Shown: piece by piece, positions 36,168 through 46,096 of the stretch
Layout: the number at the start of each line of letters is the position of its first letter
How positions within the stretch are numbered: the stretch's first letter is position 1
Assembly (NCBI GenBank): GCA_016790075.1
Contig: JAEUPP010000079.1
Location: 145,885-209,884, forward strand
Direction: 5' to 3'
Origin: Rhodanobacteraceae bacterium
Lineage (GTDB): Bacteria; Pseudomonadota; Gammaproteobacteria; Xanthomonadales; Rhodanobacteraceae
Length of the DNA: 64,000 bases
Position numbers and translations under genes: made by a program
Notes under the pieces: generated by a model
Databases searched by the model: none
What the model was told of the DNA's origin: nothing
Seen by the model: only the letters and a program-made list of their open reading frames with translations

Positions 36168-37577
36168 TCAGATCGCGTAGTACATCTGGTATTCGAGCGG
36201 ATGCGTCGATGCGCGGAACTTGGTGACTTCCTGCATCTTCAGTTCAATGTAGGCGTCGATGAAATCATCGGAGAACACACCGCCCGCCTTGAGGAAATCA
36301 CGATCCTTGTCCAGCGCGTCCAGCGCCTGGTCGAGGCTGTGACAGACCGTCGGGATGTTCTTTTCCTCTTCCGGCGGCAGGTCGTAGAGATCCTTGTCCA
36401 TAGGCGCGCCGGGGTCGATCTTGTTCAGGATGCCGTCAAGGCCGGCCATCATCAGCGCGGTGAAGGTGAGGTAGCCCGAGTTCATCGGATCAGGGAAGCG
36501 GATCTCGATGCGGCGTCCCTTGGGATTGGTCACGAACGGAATACGGCAGCTTGCCGAACGGTTGCGCGCCGAATAAGCCAGCATGACCGGCGCTTCAAAA
36601 CCGGGCACCAGGCGCTTGTAGCTGTTCGTGGTCGAATTGGTGAACGCGTTGATCGCCCGCGCGTGCTTGAAGATGCCGCCGATGTAGTACAGCGCTGTCT
36701 GCGACAGGCCGCCGTAAAGGTCGCCAGAGAACAGGTTCTGGCCGCTCTTGGACAACGACTGGTGCACGTGCATGCCCGAACCGTTGTCGCCGACGATGGG
36801 CTTGGGCATGAAGGTCACGGTCTTGCCGTTCTTGTGCGCGATGTTGCGGATCACGTACTTGAGTATCGCCAGCTCATCCGCCTTCTTCACCAGCGTGTTG
36901 AAGCGCGTGCCGATTTCGCACTGGCCGGCGTTGGCGACTTCATGGTGATGCACCTCGACGACCTGGCCCAGCGCTTCCAGCGCCAGGCACATTTCGGCGC
37001 GCAGATCTTGGAAGGAGTCGACCGGCGGCAGCGGGAAGTAGCCGCCCTTCACTCCCGGACGCAGACCCGAATTGCCTTCTTCATAGCGGTACTTCGAGCT
37101 CCAGGCAGCTTCCTGTGACTCGATTTCATAGAACACCTTGCCCATATCGTTCTGCCAACGCACCGAGTCGAAGATGAAGAACTCGGGTTCGGGACCAAAG
37201 AACGCGGTGTCAGCCAGGCCTGTGGACTTCAGAAAGGCCTCGCCACGCTTGGCGATGGAACGCGGGCAGCGGGAATAGGCCTGCATGGTGCTCGGCTCCA
37301 GCACGTCGCAGGTAATGGCCAGGGTCTTGTGGGCGAAGAACGGGTCGAGCACGGCCGAATCGGCATCCGGCAGCAGCACCATGTCGGATTCGTTGATCCC
37401 CTTCCAGCCGGCGATCGACGAGCCATCGAACATCTTGCCGTCTTCAAACGTGCTGGCGTCGATGGCATGTGCTGGGAACGTCACATGGTGCTGGGTGCCG
37501 CGCATATCGGCAAAACGCAGATCGACGAATTCAATGCCTTCGTCCTTGATGAGCTTGAGGACCTTGTCGACGGACAT
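36168..37577 (-). CDS. glnA: glutamine synthetase type I
   Basis: A 469-residue glutamine synthetase that makes glutamine from glutamate, ammonia and ATP. Start [20 protein letters not shown]. Visible motifs are [17 protein letters not shown], the ATP-binding [25 protein letters not shown] and the adenylylation site LYDLPPEE (Tyr near 397). Length is typical of the adenylylated GSI-beta class. A sigma-54 promoter and NtrC site lie upstream, so expression should rise under nitrogen limitation. The porin, glnK and amtB follow on the same strand. Confidence 0.97.
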   Translation of the reverse strand: MSVDKVLKLIKDEGIEFVDLRFADMRGTQHHVTFPAHAIDASTFEDGKMFDGSSIAGWKGINESDMVLLPDADSAVLDPFFAHKTLAITCDVLEPSTMQAYSRCPRSIAKRGEAFLKSTGLADTAFFGPEPEFFIFDSVRWQNDMGKVFYEIESQEAAWSSKYRYEEGNSGLRPGVKGGYFPLPPVDSFQDLRAEMCLALEALGQVVEVHHHEVANAGQCEIGTRFNTLVKKADELAILKYVIRNIAHKNGKTVTFMPKPIVGDNGSGMHVHQSLSKSGQNLFSGDLYGGLSQTALYYIGGIFKHARAINAFTNSTTNSYKRLVPGFEAPVMLAYSARNRSASCRIPFVTNPKGRRIEIRFPDPMNSGYLTFTALMMAGLDGILNKIDPGAPMDKDLYDLPPEEEKNIPTVCHSLDQALDALDKDRDFLKAGGVFSDDFIDAYIELKMQEVTKFRASTHPLEYQMYYAI

Positions 37578-37618
37578 GGAGCTGACACCTGTGTGGGGAA
37601 GGAGAGTGAGGTTGCTAT

Positions 37619-37634
37619 GGCAAGTGCTGTGCCA
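37619..37634 (-). promoter_or_regulatory. sigma-54 promoter of glnA
   Basis: On the minus strand the sequence TGGCACAGCACTTGCC matches the -24/-12 consensus TGGCACr-N4-TTGCw except for the last base. It is placed about 42 bases before the glnA start, so transcription would begin near 37608. Confidence 0.85.
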
Positions 37635-37696
37635 TCGCAGCAATTTAATATTAATCAATCAGTTATGTGAATTTCGGAATTCCCGCATTGAAGTCA

Positions 37697-37713
37697 TGCA
37701 CCGAAATGGTGCA
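37697..37713. promoter_or_regulatory. NtrC binding site upstream of glnA
   Basis: A perfect dyad TGCACC-N5-GGTGCA, the NtrC enhancer consensus, lies about 65-80 bases upstream of the sigma-54 promoter. A TGCACC half-site follows at 37729-37734. Confidence 0.85.
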
Positions 37714-37802
37714 ATCGGCCGGGCATCTTGCACCAAGAGAGAGCCTTCTCGGGCTGGTGATGCGTAGTTCGGCGCGCGAAAGCCGCCAGCATCTTCTTGT
37801 CC

Positions 37803-37889
37803 CGGTTCGTCGATTGATTGGTTGTGCGTGTCCCAATCCGTGCGTCACGGTTCGTCGATTGATTGGTTGTGCGTGTCCCAATCCGTGCG
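37803..37889. repeat. 42-bp direct repeat, two copies with period 45
   Basis: Identical 42-base units at 37803-37844 and 37848-37889, each beginning CGGTTCGTCGATTGATTGG and ending CCCAATCCGTGCG. The unit contains GTGCGTGTCC, which recurs (either strand) in other gaps of this window. Confidence 0.9.
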
Positions 37890-37904
37890 GCAACTTGACC
37901 TGGT

Positions 37905-38089
37905 TCAACGCGGACAGCTCGTCCGCGAAAACTCGCAGGCCGCGGTTCTCTGCCGACGGCAACGGGATCACCTTCCATTCGACGCGTGGCGATCTCGTCG
38001 ACAGCGATGGCAATGGCCAGTTTTCCGACATCTTTCTCGTCCACAGCCATGACCGGCTGTTTGCGCACGATTTCGATCCGGCGCACTGA
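37905..38089 (+). pseudogene. remnant of a PD40/beta-propeller-type protein
   Basis: The frame ending at 38089 contains SADGNGITFHSTRGDLVDSD followed by GNGQFSDIFLV, typical of PD40/WD40-like propeller repeats (FSADG ... DLV..D.NG..DIFL). Nothing upstream in frame resembles the rest of such a protein, only the 42-bp repeats. It looks like a decayed 3' fragment. Confidence 0.45.
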
Positions 38090-38177
38090 CCGTAGGCGGA
38101 AGCCGTAACGCCGGCAACCCCGCCACGGTCCACACGCGGTGACGGACCCCTCCGTCACCGCAGCGTGGTGCAAGTCT

Positions 38178-40613
38178 TCAGAACGGCAGCTTCAGATTCG
38201 GATCGAGCGCGTGCAACTGGCGCCGGAATACTTCCTGGATGCGGGAAAGCGCCTGCTCGTTGTCGGCATCGAAACGCAGTACGAGAACAGGCGTTGTGTT
38301 CGAGGCGCGTACCAGGCCCCAGCCGTCCGGCCAGTCGGCGCGCACGCCGTCGATCGTTGTGACGCGGGCGCCCTCGAAACTTGCCCGTTCGCGGAAGCGC
38401 TCGATGAAGCGATAGTGCTCGCCTTCGTGCATTTCGACCTTGAGCTCCGGTGTGCTCGTACCTTTCGCCAGGCTGTCGAAGATCTGCTGGGGGTCGCGGC
38501 CTTCCAGGTCACCGGCAAGGATTTCGAGCAGGCGCGCGGCGGCGTAGATCCCGTCGTCGAAGCCATACCAGCGTTCCCTGAAGAAGAAATGCCCGCTCAT
38601 TTCGCCGGCGAGTTCGGCGTCTGTCTCGCGCATCTTCGCCTTTATCAGCGAATGCCCCGTTTTCCACATGATCGGGCTGCCGCCATGCTTGAGCACTTCC
38701 GACTGCAATTTTCCGGTGCATTTGACGTCGTAGATGATCGTCGCGCCCGGGTTGCGCACCAGCACGTCTTTTGCGAACAGCATCAGCACGCGGTCGGGAA
38801 AGATCACTTCGCCGGTCTTGGTCACCACGCCCAGACGGTCGCCGTCGCCATCGAAGGCGAGACCAAGATCCGCGCCGACCTGCTTTACGGTCAGGATCAG
38901 GTCGCGCAGATTGCGCAAGTCCGACGGGTCGGGATGGTGGTTCGGAAATTCGCCATCGACATCGCAATACAACGGCATGACCTCGCAGCCTATGCCTTCA
39001 AGCACGGCTGGCGCGATCAGTCCCGGCACACCGTTGCCACAATCAACCACCACGCGCAGGCGTCCGTCGACCTGGACGTCGCTGGTGACGCGATCGATAT
39101 AGTCGGCCTTGACGTCCATGGTCTGCAGCGTGCCGCTGCCGCTGGTGAAGCGGTTCTCGGCGATGCGCGCATATAGCGCCTGGATAGCCTGCTCGGCCAA
39201 GGTTTCTCCGCCCAGAACGATCTTGAAACCGTTGTAATCCGGAGGATTGTGGCTGCCGGTAACCGAGACGCCCGAGCCGGTATTGAGATGGTAGGTCGCG
39301 TAGTAGACCAGCGGGGTCGGAACCTGACCGATGTCGATTACGTTCATGCCGGCCTGGCGCAGGCCTTCGATAAGGCCGGCCATCAGATCAGGGCCGGACA
39401 GGCGCCCGTCACGTCCGACGACTATCTCAGACAGACCACGTTCGACGCCTTCGCTACCGATCGCGCAGCCGAGCTGGCGTGCAATTTGGCGGTCCAGCGT
39501 CTTGCCGACTACACCGCGGATGTCGTACGCCCGGAAAATGCTGCGGTCCACAAGCAGCTGCGGCGCGGCCGGTCGCGGCGGTGCGATGCCCTGAGCAGCC
39601 GCTGGTGCGGGTCCACGTGGCATACGCGCGGGGCGCGCCTCGACGTTGAGCACTTCGGCCATGGTGACTTCCGGTTCTTCCTCGCCGCGCTTGACCAGCC
39701 TGCTGCGCAGTTTGGCCATGCCCTCATGCCAGCCGACGGTGCGTAGCCACAGGCCAAGGGCGGCTGCGACGCCACATACCAGGGCCAGAACCAGCGGCAA
39801 CCACGGGTTATCCGAAACAAGCACAAACAACTGTGGCCGCAACTGCGCAACACGGAAAGCGGTGCCGGCTACCGGTAGACCCAGGTCGGGTACGGCGCCG
39901 GCGGTGCCGCCGGAACCCACGGCAAACAGCACCAGATCATTGGGGTTACCGGTGCCCTGGCGCAGTTCAAGGCGCCCCTCGCCGATACCGGCCTTGGCCA
40001 ATTGGTCGAACACCGGCTGCATAGGAAGTGCGACCCAGGCGACAGCGACACCTTGGGTGCCAGCCTTGACCGTCTCCGCAAAAGTAACCATGCGACCGCT
40101 CTTGCCGATGACGACCGACTGTGCGTCAGCAACGCTGTTCTGTGCCTGGATCAGTTGCGCGGCTTTTGCGTAACCAAAGGTGCGCAGGTCAGAACCCAGA
40201 ACCTCGTTGAGTTCGGCGCTGAAAAAATAGGCTTCGGTCACTTCGGGCAAGGCACTGCGCAATGCTGTGATTGCGGTTTCGCGCTGCGCTGGATCGCCGC
40301 TTTGCAGTGGCTGCAACACGGCCGGCGAATGCAGTGTCGCGGAAATCCGTTCGCGCATGCCGCGAATGACGTCGGCAAGGTTTTGCGCCTGGGCCTGCCG
40401 CTGTGTTGCAAGGTGGTTCAAGGCTGACTGTTCGCGCCATACCTGCACCATTTGCCAGGCAAAAAATAGCGATGCAGCCGCCAGCAGGGTTGCGGCCGAA
40501 ATCGGCAGCAGCCGGCGCCAATCCAGCGTTGGTATCGCCAGACGGCGTTTTGCTGGCGCATCGGTTTCGCCAGCCGCTGTGCTGGGGGCCGCATCGCGCT
40601 GCTTCTTCTTCAT
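38178..40613 (-). CDS. algC: phosphomannomutase/phosphoglucomutase with membrane-anchored N-terminal domain
   Basis: An 811-residue protein. The C-terminal ~455 residues are a full AlgC-type mutase interconverting hexose 1- and 6-phosphates for exopolysaccharide and LPS precursors: FRAYDIRGVVGKTL, the phosphoserine loop SVTGSHNPPDYNGFK, the metal loop FDGDGDRLG and the sugar loop GEMSGHFFF. The N-terminal ~350 residues carry a membrane helix (LLPISAATLLAAASLFFAWQ) and an extracytoplasmic region absent from the ~460-residue classical enzyme. I chose the ATG at 40613 because it has GGAG about 10 bases upstream. It follows dut and coaBC on the same strand, as in pseudomonads. Confidence 0.93.
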   Translation of the reverse strand: MKKKQRDAAPSTAAGETDAPAKRRLAIPTLDWRRLLPISAATLLAAASLFFAWQMVQVWREQSALNHLATQRQAQAQNLADVIRGMRERISATLHSPAVLQPLQSGDPAQRETAITALRSALPEVTEAYFFSAELNEVLGSDLRTFGYAKAAQLIQAQNSVADAQSVVIGKSGRMVTFAETVKAGTQGVAVAWVALPMQPVFDQLAKAGIGEGRLELRQGTGNPNDLVLFAVGSGGTAGAVPDLGLPVAGTAFRVAQLRPQLFVLVSDNPWLPLVLALVCGVAAALGLWLRTVGWHEGMAKLRSRLVKRGEEEPEVTMAEVLNVEARPARMPRGPAPAAAQGIAPPRPAAPQLLVDRSIFRAYDIRGVVGKTLDRQIARQLGCAIGSEGVERGLSEIVVGRDGRLSGPDLMAGLIEGLRQAGMNVIDIGQVPTPLVYYATYHLNTGSGVSVTGSHNPPDYNGFKIVLGGETLAEQAIQALYARIAENRFTSGSGTLQTMDVKADYIDRVTSDVQVDGRLRVVVDCGNGVPGLIAPAVLEGIGCEVMPLYCDVDGEFPNHHPDPSDLRNLRDLILTVKQVGADLGLAFDGDGDRLGVVTKTGEVIFPDRVLMLFAKDVLVRNPGATIIYDVKCTGKLQSEVLKHGGSPIMWKTGHSLIKAKMRETDAELAGEMSGHFFFRERWYGFDDGIYAAARLLEILAGDLEGRDPQQIFDSLAKGTSTPELKVEMHEGEHYRFIERFRERASFEGARVTTIDGVRADWPDGWGLVRASNTTPVLVLRFDADNEQALSRIQEVFRRQLHALDPNLKLPF

Positions 40614-40634
40614 CCGCTGAACTCCGTGCATCGA

Positions 40635-41090
40635 TCAGGTAATGCCCGAGGAACCAAAACCGCCCGTGCCGCGCTCGGTCGGCTCGAACGCATCGACGAT
40701 GCGGAAGGCAGCGTGGGCGACGGGAAGGAAGACAAGCTGGGCAATGCGATCGCCCGGCGCGATGGTAAAGGCCTCATCCGATCGGTTCCAGCAAGAAATC
40801 ATGAGCGGGCCCTGGTAATCCGCATCGATCAAGCCCAAGAGATTGCCAAGTACGATGCCGTGGCGATGGCCGAGGCCCGAGCGCGGCAAGATCACCGCAC
40901 AGTAGTTGCGATCCCGCATATGGATCGCGAAACCCGTCGGTATGAGCTCGGACTGCCCCGGCTGCAGCACCAGCGCCTGGGTCAACGCGGCGCGCAGGTC
41001 AAGTCCGGCCGAGCCTGCCGTCGCATAGGAAGGCAATGGGATCTCCGCGCCGATACGCGGGTCGAGAATCCGCAGATCCACGTCGATCAT
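40635..41090 (-). CDS. dut: deoxyuridine 5'-triphosphate nucleotidohydrolase
   Basis: A 151-residue trimeric dUTPase that hydrolyses dUTP to dUMP. All five motifs are visible: [39 protein letters not shown] and the C-terminal [11 protein letters not shown]. It overlaps the coaBC stop codon by 4 bases and is followed by algC. Confidence 0.97.
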   Translation of the reverse strand: MIDVDLRILDPRIGAEIPLPSYATAGSAGLDLRAALTQALVLQPGQSELIPTGFAIHMRDRNYCAVILPRSGLGHRHGIVLGNLLGLIDADYQGPLMISCWNRSDEAFTIAPGDRIAQLVFLPVAHAAFRIVDAFEPTERGTGGFGSSGIT

Positions 41091-42319
41091 GCGCTTGCCA
41101 CCCCGGCAGTGGCTTCGCGCCGCTCCAGGCGCTGCGCAATGATATCGACCAGCTGGTGTGCAAGTTCGCGCTTGGGTGCGGTCGGCAAGTGTATCGTGCC
41201 ATCGGCGGCAATCAGGGTCAGGCTGTTGTCATCGACCTCAAAACCGAGCCCGCCGCCAACCAGGTTTGCCGCGATCAGGTCGAGGCGCTTGCGTTCGAGT
41301 TTTGCCCGCGCATGGGTTTCAAGATGCTCGGTTTCCGCGGCGAAACCGACCAGCAGCGGCCGTCGCGGCAGCGCTGCGACTTCGGCAAGGATGTCGGGGT
41401 TCTGCGTCAATTCCAACGTCATCCCGCCATCGTCACGTTTCTTGATCTTGTGCCTCGCAACTTCCTGTGGCCGGAAATCACCGACAGCCGCGGCTGCGAC
41501 AAAGACATCAGCCACCGCTGCCGCCGCCATCACGGCCGCATGCATCTGGCGTGCGCTGCGCACGTCGATACGGTGTACCCCGGCTGGAGTCGCAAGGTGG
41601 ACGGGACCGGCTACCAATGTCACCGCCGCGCCGGCTTCGGCCGCTGCGGCCGCAATCGCAAAGCCCATGCGGCCCGAACTGCGGTTGCCGAGAAAACGTA
41701 CCGGGTCGATATCTTCGTAAGTCGGGCCTGCGCTGACCAATACCTGGCGCCCTGAGAGGGAGCGAGGGCGCCTGGTACTCGCGAGTGCCTGGACAAGCTC
41801 GTCGGCTTCGAGCAACCGGCCTGCGCCAACCTCGCCACAAGCCTGCGAGCCCGCGGCGGGCCCGAATACGCCAATTCCGCGCGAGCGCAGCAGGGCGAGA
41901 TTCGCCTGTGTCGCCGCGTTGGCCCACATTTGCTGATTCATCGCCGGTGCCACGTAAACCGGCGCTGCACTCGCGAGGCACAGCGTCGTCAGCAGATCGT
42001 CGGCCAGACCGTGCGCGAGGCGGGCGAGAAAGTCCGCGCTGGCCGGTGCAATCAGAATATCTTCCGCCCAGCGCGCCAGTTCAATGTGCCCCATGGCGGC
42101 CTCGGCACTCTCGTCCCAGAGGCTCAGTCGGACAGGATGACCGGACAGCGCCTGGAACGTCAGCGGGGTGACAAACCGCGCCGCGTTTTCGGTCATCGCG
42201 ACGCGCACCTGTGCGCCGGCCTCCGCCAGGCGCCGCACCAGTTCGGCGGCCTTGTACGCGGCTATACCCCCTGTCACGCCCAGCAGCACCCGCCTGCCGG
42301 CCAACTCTGTCAGAGCCAT
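41087..42319 (-). CDS. coaBC: bifunctional phosphopantothenoylcysteine decarboxylase/synthetase
   Basis: A 410-residue Dfp protein of coenzyme A synthesis. The N-terminal flavin-dependent CoaC half shows [18 protein letters not shown], His in [10 protein letters not shown] and APAMNQQMW. The C-terminal CoaB half shows [20 protein letters not shown] and the KIKKRDDGG segment. It is first in the coaBC-dut-algC run and divergent from radC. Confidence 0.96.
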   Translation of the reverse strand: MALTELAGRRVLLGVTGGIAAYKAAELVRRLAEAGAQVRVAMTENAARFVTPLTFQALSGHPVRLSLWDESAEAAMGHIELARWAEDILIAPASADFLARLAHGLADDLLTTLCLASAAPVYVAPAMNQQMWANAATQANLALLRSRGIGVFGPAAGSQACGEVGAGRLLEADELVQALASTRRPRSLSGRQVLVSAGPTYEDIDPVRFLGNRSSGRMGFAIAAAAAEAGAAVTLVAGPVHLATPAGVHRIDVRSARQMHAAVMAAAAVADVFVAAAAVGDFRPQEVARHKIKKRDDGGMTLELTQNPDILAEVAALPRRPLLVGFAAETEHLETHARAKLERKRLDLIAANLVGGGLGFEVDDNSLTLIAADGTIHLPTAPKRELAHQLVDIIAQRLERREATAGVASA

Positions 42320-42437
42320 CAGAAATTTCCCACCCTTTTATCCGCCGATAGCTTACGGGAAAGCCCGCTCACTCCGCGCGCGGACTGCATCACTAACCGG
42401 CTAGGCTGGGAGGGCATGGATTGCGGACGGAGAACTT

Positions 42438-43109
42438 ATGAATATCAGTCATTGGCCTGTGGAAGATCGCCCGCGCGAGAAACTGCTCGAACGCGGTGCC
42501 GCTGCGCTGTCGGACGCCGAACTGCTCGCAATTTTTTTCGGCAGCGGCAGCCGCGGGCAGACCGCGGTCGACCTTGGGCGGCGGTTGCTGGCCGACGCGG
42601 GCAGCCTGCGGGCGCTCTTGGTGCGTACTGAGCCATTGCCGCGTATCCGCGGCCTCGGAGTCGCCAAGTCGTGCCGCCTGTACGCCATGTTTGAAGTGGC
42701 GCGGCGCTGCCTTGGCCAAGAGCTCAAGCGCAACGAGACTCTGCGCACGCCGCAGGATTCCGCTGCATTTCTGCGTGCACGCATGCGCGACTATCCATTT
42801 GAAGTCTTCGCCGTTGTATTTCTCGACAACCGGCACCGCGTTATCGCCTTTGAGGAAATGTTCCGTGGCACGATCGACGGCGCCGCAGTACATCCGCGCG
42901 AGGTCGTCCGCGCCTGCCTGCGCCACAATGCCGCTGCGGTGATATTCGCGCACAACCATCCCTCGGGCGTGGCCGAACCCAGTGAGTCGGACCGTGCGAT
43001 CACGACCGAACTGCGCGAGGCGCTAGGCCTGGTCGGCGTTCGCGTGCTCGACCATTTTGTCGTCGGCGCCGACGCGCCGGTGTCACTGGCCCAGCGCGGC
43101 TGGCTGTGA
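42438..43109 (+). CDS. radC: RadC-family JAB/MPN-domain protein
   Basis: A 223-residue protein with an N-terminal helix-hairpin-helix region ([20 protein letters not shown]) and a JAMM metalloprotease-like domain with the metal motif [14 protein letters not shown]. Length is typical. The historical DNA-repair role is doubtful for the family. Divergent from coaBC, a conserved arrangement in proteobacteria. Confidence 0.95.
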   Translation: MNISHWPVEDRPREKLLERGAAALSDAELLAIFFGSGSRGQTAVDLGRRLLADAGSLRALLVRTEPLPRIRGLGVAKSCRLYAMFEVARRCLGQELKRNETLRTPQDSAAFLRARMRDYPFEVFAVVFLDNRHRVIAFEEMFRGTIDGAAVHPREVVRACLRHNAAAVIFAHNHPSGVAEPSESDRAITTELREALGLVGVRVLDHFVVGADAPVSLAQRGWL

Positions 43110-43200
43110 TCCCCGCGGCTGGCGCCGAGTGCAGCGACAGCTAGCGTTGACACGGCGCTGACATATACTGCAGTTCGCTTGGTGGAGGGCCTGGCCGCAC

Positions 43201-44274
43201 GTGATACTGCCGTTCCCACGCGAGTTTTCCGACGACGCTGCCGAACGCTCCATACCGGACGTGGCCCAGGCGCGGCGCCTGCTGGCTACGCTCGCCCCGG
43301 GACTCGCTATCGCACTGGCGCAGCGCCGCCGCGCGCTGGCGCCCATCACCTCGGACTGCGCCGCCGAACGCGTGGCCCGGGCTGAGGCCGCCGTGGAACT
43401 TGCCTATGCCCGTCTTGCCCTGCGCCACGGTAGCTGGGGCGACGATTTCCACGCGTATCACAACGAACATCACATTCTGGAAATTTTCGACAGCCGCATT
43501 GCGCAGCTAATGCAGCAGGTGGGCCTGCACGCCTTGAGCCTCGACGACTGGCTGCTGCTGGGGCTGTTTGCCGCCTGCCACGACCTGCGCCAGCGCGAAG
43601 CGGTGCTCTACAGCGCCGGTGTCGGCAGCAACGAGCGAGCGAGCATCGAGGAGGGCTTGCGCATCCTCGACCTCGCCGGTTTCGATCGTTCCCGCGACAT
43701 CACCTACTACATCGGGCTCGAACTCACGATCGCCGGATCCACGTTCGATGCCCGACCACCGGCTCAGGACTGGGAATACAACTCGGTCGACCTGGTGCAA
43801 GGTGGTGGTGCGCTAGCGTCCAAGCTCGATGCCAAACTCGACAAGCATGTGCCGGGCTGGCGCGATGACCGGGCCTTGCAGCACGCGCTTGAGCTCGCCC
43901 TTGTCGCGGCCGACCTCGATACCGCCAATGTCGCTGAGCCGTTTACGCGATTCGTCGAAACCGGCCTGCGCCTATGCCAGGAGCGGGAGATGCGCTGCCA
44001 CCGCGAAACCGGCGATGACAACTCGGCCATGCCGGTATACGCCTTCCTGACCGACGGCCAGGAGCGTTTCTTCTTTGAGCTGCACCGCTTCAACTCCGAA
44101 CTCGGCCGCGAAGCGTTTTCCGCTGCCAAGCAGGCCAATGCGCAGCCGCTGCGCGCGTTGACGATGGCGCTGCGCGCGCGGATGGCTGTGAACGGCAAGC
44201 CCGCCAACGGCGACGCCGTCATCGACGCCATGCGCGAGCTGGCGCGCGATTTCCAGTCACGCGGCCTGAGCTAA
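43201..44274 (+). CDS. HD-domain-like protein of unknown function
   Basis: A 357-residue soluble protein starting at a GTG with a GGTGGAGGG tract upstream. It has candidate metal ligands in HD-phosphohydrolase order: YHNEHH (86-91), CHD (126-128) and AADLD (about 236). No second domain is recognised and no signal peptide is seen. HD-fold enzymes often hydrolyse nucleotides or cyclic nucleotides. It lies between radC and folE on the same strand with wide spacing, so it is probably its own unit. Confidence 0.6.
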   Translation: MILPFPREFSDDAAERSIPDVAQARRLLATLAPGLAIALAQRRRALAPITSDCAAERVARAEAAVELAYARLALRHGSWGDDFHAYHNEHHILEIFDSRIAQLMQQVGLHALSLDDWLLLGLFAACHDLRQREAVLYSAGVGSNERASIEEGLRILDLAGFDRSRDITYYIGLELTIAGSTFDARPPAQDWEYNSVDLVQGGGALASKLDAKLDKHVPGWRDDRALQHALELALVAADLDTANVAEPFTRFVETGLRLCQEREMRCHRETGDDNSAMPVYAFLTDGQERFFFELHRFNSELGREAFSAAKQANAQPLRALTMALRARMAVNGKPANGDAVIDAMRELARDFQSRGLS

Positions 44275-44364
44275 AAAGCCTCGGATACGGCAATCCAGCC
44301 TACAATCGCCGCTCCCTGACCGTTGCGTGTCCCAGCCCTGCTGCGTATTCCCATAATCCGGTCC

Positions 44365-44445
44365 ATTGGGCTTTCCGGGTGATCAGAACCTGCGGTACTA
44401 AGCGATCACTCTTCACCCAGCCCGTTGGGCGTTCAAAACCACATT
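44365..44445 (+). promoter_or_regulatory. possible structured RNA leader of folE
   Basis: Nested complementary segments lie 30-105 bases before folE: GGGCT (44368-44372) with AGCCC (44419-44423), and GGGTGA (44377-44382) with TCACCC (44413-44418). An alternative pairing is GTGATC (44379-44384) with GATCAC (44404-44409), and a competing GCCC-GTT-GGGC hairpin lies at 44420-44430. Tetrahydrofolate (THF-II/folE motif) riboswitches are known before folE in proteobacteria; identity with that class is not established. Confidence 0.35.
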
Positions 44446-44470
44446 CAGGCTAGCTCCGAGGTTCCCCTAG

Positions 44471-45064
44471 ATGGCAGACGAATCCTCCAATCCCGTCGAT
44501 CGCGCTGAAGCAGAAGCAGCAGTGCGTACACTGCTGCGCTGGGCAGGCGAGGATCCGCGGCGCGAAGGGCTGATCGATACGCCGCGTCGTGTCGTCGATG
44601 CCTATCGCGACTGGTTTTCCGGTTACAGCGAAGATCCCGCCGAGTACCTGCGCCGCACGTTCGAAGAAGTTGCGGGCTATGACGAACTGATCGTGCTGCG
44701 CGACATCGAGTTCGAATCCCATTGTGAACATCACATGGCGCCGATCATTGGCCGCGCCCATGTCGGCTATCTGCCCACCAACAAGGTCGTGGGCATCTCC
44801 AAGCTCGCCCGCGTCGTCGAAGGCTTCGCGCGCCGCTTCCAGGTGCAGGAAAAGATGACGGCGCAGATCGCGCATTGCATTGAAGATGTGCTCAGGCCGC
44901 GCGGCGTTGGCGTGGTCATCGAGGCTGCGCATCAGTGCATGACCACACGCGGCGTGCACAAGACCGGCGTGTCGATGACGACCAGCCAGATGCTCGGCGT
45001 GTTCCGCGACGACGCACGCACTCGCGCCGAATTCCTGCAATTCGTCATGAGCCCCCGGCGTTGA
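44471..45064 (+). CDS. folE: GTP cyclohydrolase I
   Basis: A 197-residue enzyme that converts GTP to dihydroneopterin triphosphate, the first step of folate synthesis. Zinc and catalytic motifs are visible: [40 protein letters not shown] and [14 protein letters not shown]. Length and end are normal. A possible regulatory leader precedes it. Confidence 0.97.
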   Translation: MADESSNPVDRAEAEAAVRTLLRWAGEDPRREGLIDTPRRVVDAYRDWFSGYSEDPAEYLRRTFEEVAGYDELIVLRDIEFESHCEHHMAPIIGRAHVGYLPTNKVVGISKLARVVEGFARRFQVQEKMTAQIAHCIEDVLRPRGVGVVIEAAHQCMTTRGVHKTGVSMTTSQMLGVFRDDARTRAEFLQFVMSPRR

Positions 45065-45132
45065 GCTGAAATCGGGCAGACCTCAGTGCCACGTGCCTGG
45101 CTGCAACCGTGTGCCATTGCGTTCAGACTCGT

Positions 45133-45311
45133 ACGGTGGGTTCAAACCCACCGTCACGAAAGCGAGCCTGCTGCGGCCGCGATCGGTTGCCTGTGCAGCA
45201 TGCCGGTGGGTTGAAGCCGCCTCACAACGGCCCTGCCGGTTCACAACCCGAGTTTGTGCGACCACCCGGAGCGTGGTCGCAAATACCACATAGGGTGGGC
45301 CTCAGCCCACC
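45133..45311. repeat. cluster of REP-like palindromes
   Basis: A perfect palindrome at 45133-45154 (ACGGTGGGTT-CA-AACCCACCGT), GCGACCAC-N7-GTGGTCGC at 45258-45280, and GGTGGGC-CTCA-GCCCACC at 45294-45311. The first and third share the GGTGGG/CCCACC core with the element at 14463. No gene is seen between folE and the acetyltransferase gene. Confidence 0.7.
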
Positions 45312-45345
45312 GTCCGATCATTCGCGGATATTTATAGACGGCCTC

Positions 45346-45813
45346 TCAGGTCAACGCGACAAACGGCCGTGCATACATGTGGTAGTGCTCCTGCGCCATG
45401 CCAAGTGCGGCATAAGTGCGCTGGGCGCGCGCGTTCTCCCATTCGACGTACAGACGCAGCCCAATAACGCCTGACGTAACGCGCGCGTCAGATTCAACCT
45501 GGGCGTACAGTGCGCGGAAGACCCCGTGACGGCGCGCGTCGGGCAGCACATAGACACTTTGTATCCACCACCAGTCGCCCTCGCGCCAGTCACTCCATTC
45601 AAACGTGACGAGCAGGCTGCCGACCACGCGGCCCCGATGTTCGGCTATACGATAAAAGCCACGGCGTGCATCGGCGAATACCGCAGCCACACCGCGCGTG
45701 AGGCGTTCCCGATCCAGTTGCTTGTTTTCGGTTTCCAGCGCCATCGCCGCGTTGGCATCGACGAGAAACGCAAGATCATCAAGTGTGGCGGCACGGATAT
45801 GGATGTCGGTCAT
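45346..45813 (-). CDS. GNAT-family N-acetyltransferase
   Basis: A 155-residue GNAT protein. Order of elements: substrate helices (IRAATLDDLAFLVDANAAMA), WWWIQSVYVLPDARRHGVFR (beta4 and acetyl-CoA loop, R-x-x-G-V-F), and GLRLYVEWENARAQRTYAALGM (beta5-alpha4). AGGA lies about 7 bases before the ATG at 45813. The substrate is unknown and the gene stands alone between repeat-rich gaps. Confidence 0.85.
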   Translation of the reverse strand: MTDIHIRAATLDDLAFLVDANAAMALETENKQLDRERLTRGVAAVFADARRGFYRIAEHRGRVVGSLLVTFEWSDWREGDWWWIQSVYVLPDARRHGVFRALYAQVESDARVTSGVIGLRLYVEWENARAQRTYAALGMAQEHYHMYARPFVALT

Positions 45814-46065
45814 GCGATCCTGCTCGGCTGGCAACAATAAGTAGTGGCGCAATTATCGACGCCCGGAACAAGAATGCGGTCTGGCGTCGGCCCGATCTCG
45901 AAAAATCTAGCGCAAAGCACTGTTCGTCTGCGCCTGTTGCGTCGGTGCCGCCATCTCGCATTACTCTCGATCATCTGCCAAGGACGGTTGCCGCAGTGAA
46001 TACTCGCCTGCTTCCCGGCGCGGCATGCCGGTTCCAGCCCGCGGTGGCCGGTACATCGGCGAGGC

Positions 46066-46084
46066 TGGGCTGAAGTCCAGCCCA
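46066..46084. repeat. REP-like palindrome
   Basis: TGGGCTG-AAGTC-CAGCCCA, 7-bp stem, just beyond the ntrC stop codon; related to the GGTGGGCTGAAGCCCACC element at 14569. It may also serve as ntrC terminator. Confidence 0.55.
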
Positions 46085-46096
46085 AGAGACCCGTGT

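Noticed and set aside
43147-43168. TTGACA/TATACT promoter before the HD-like gene
   Set aside because: The two hexamers are only 11 bases apart, too close for a sigma-70 promoter.
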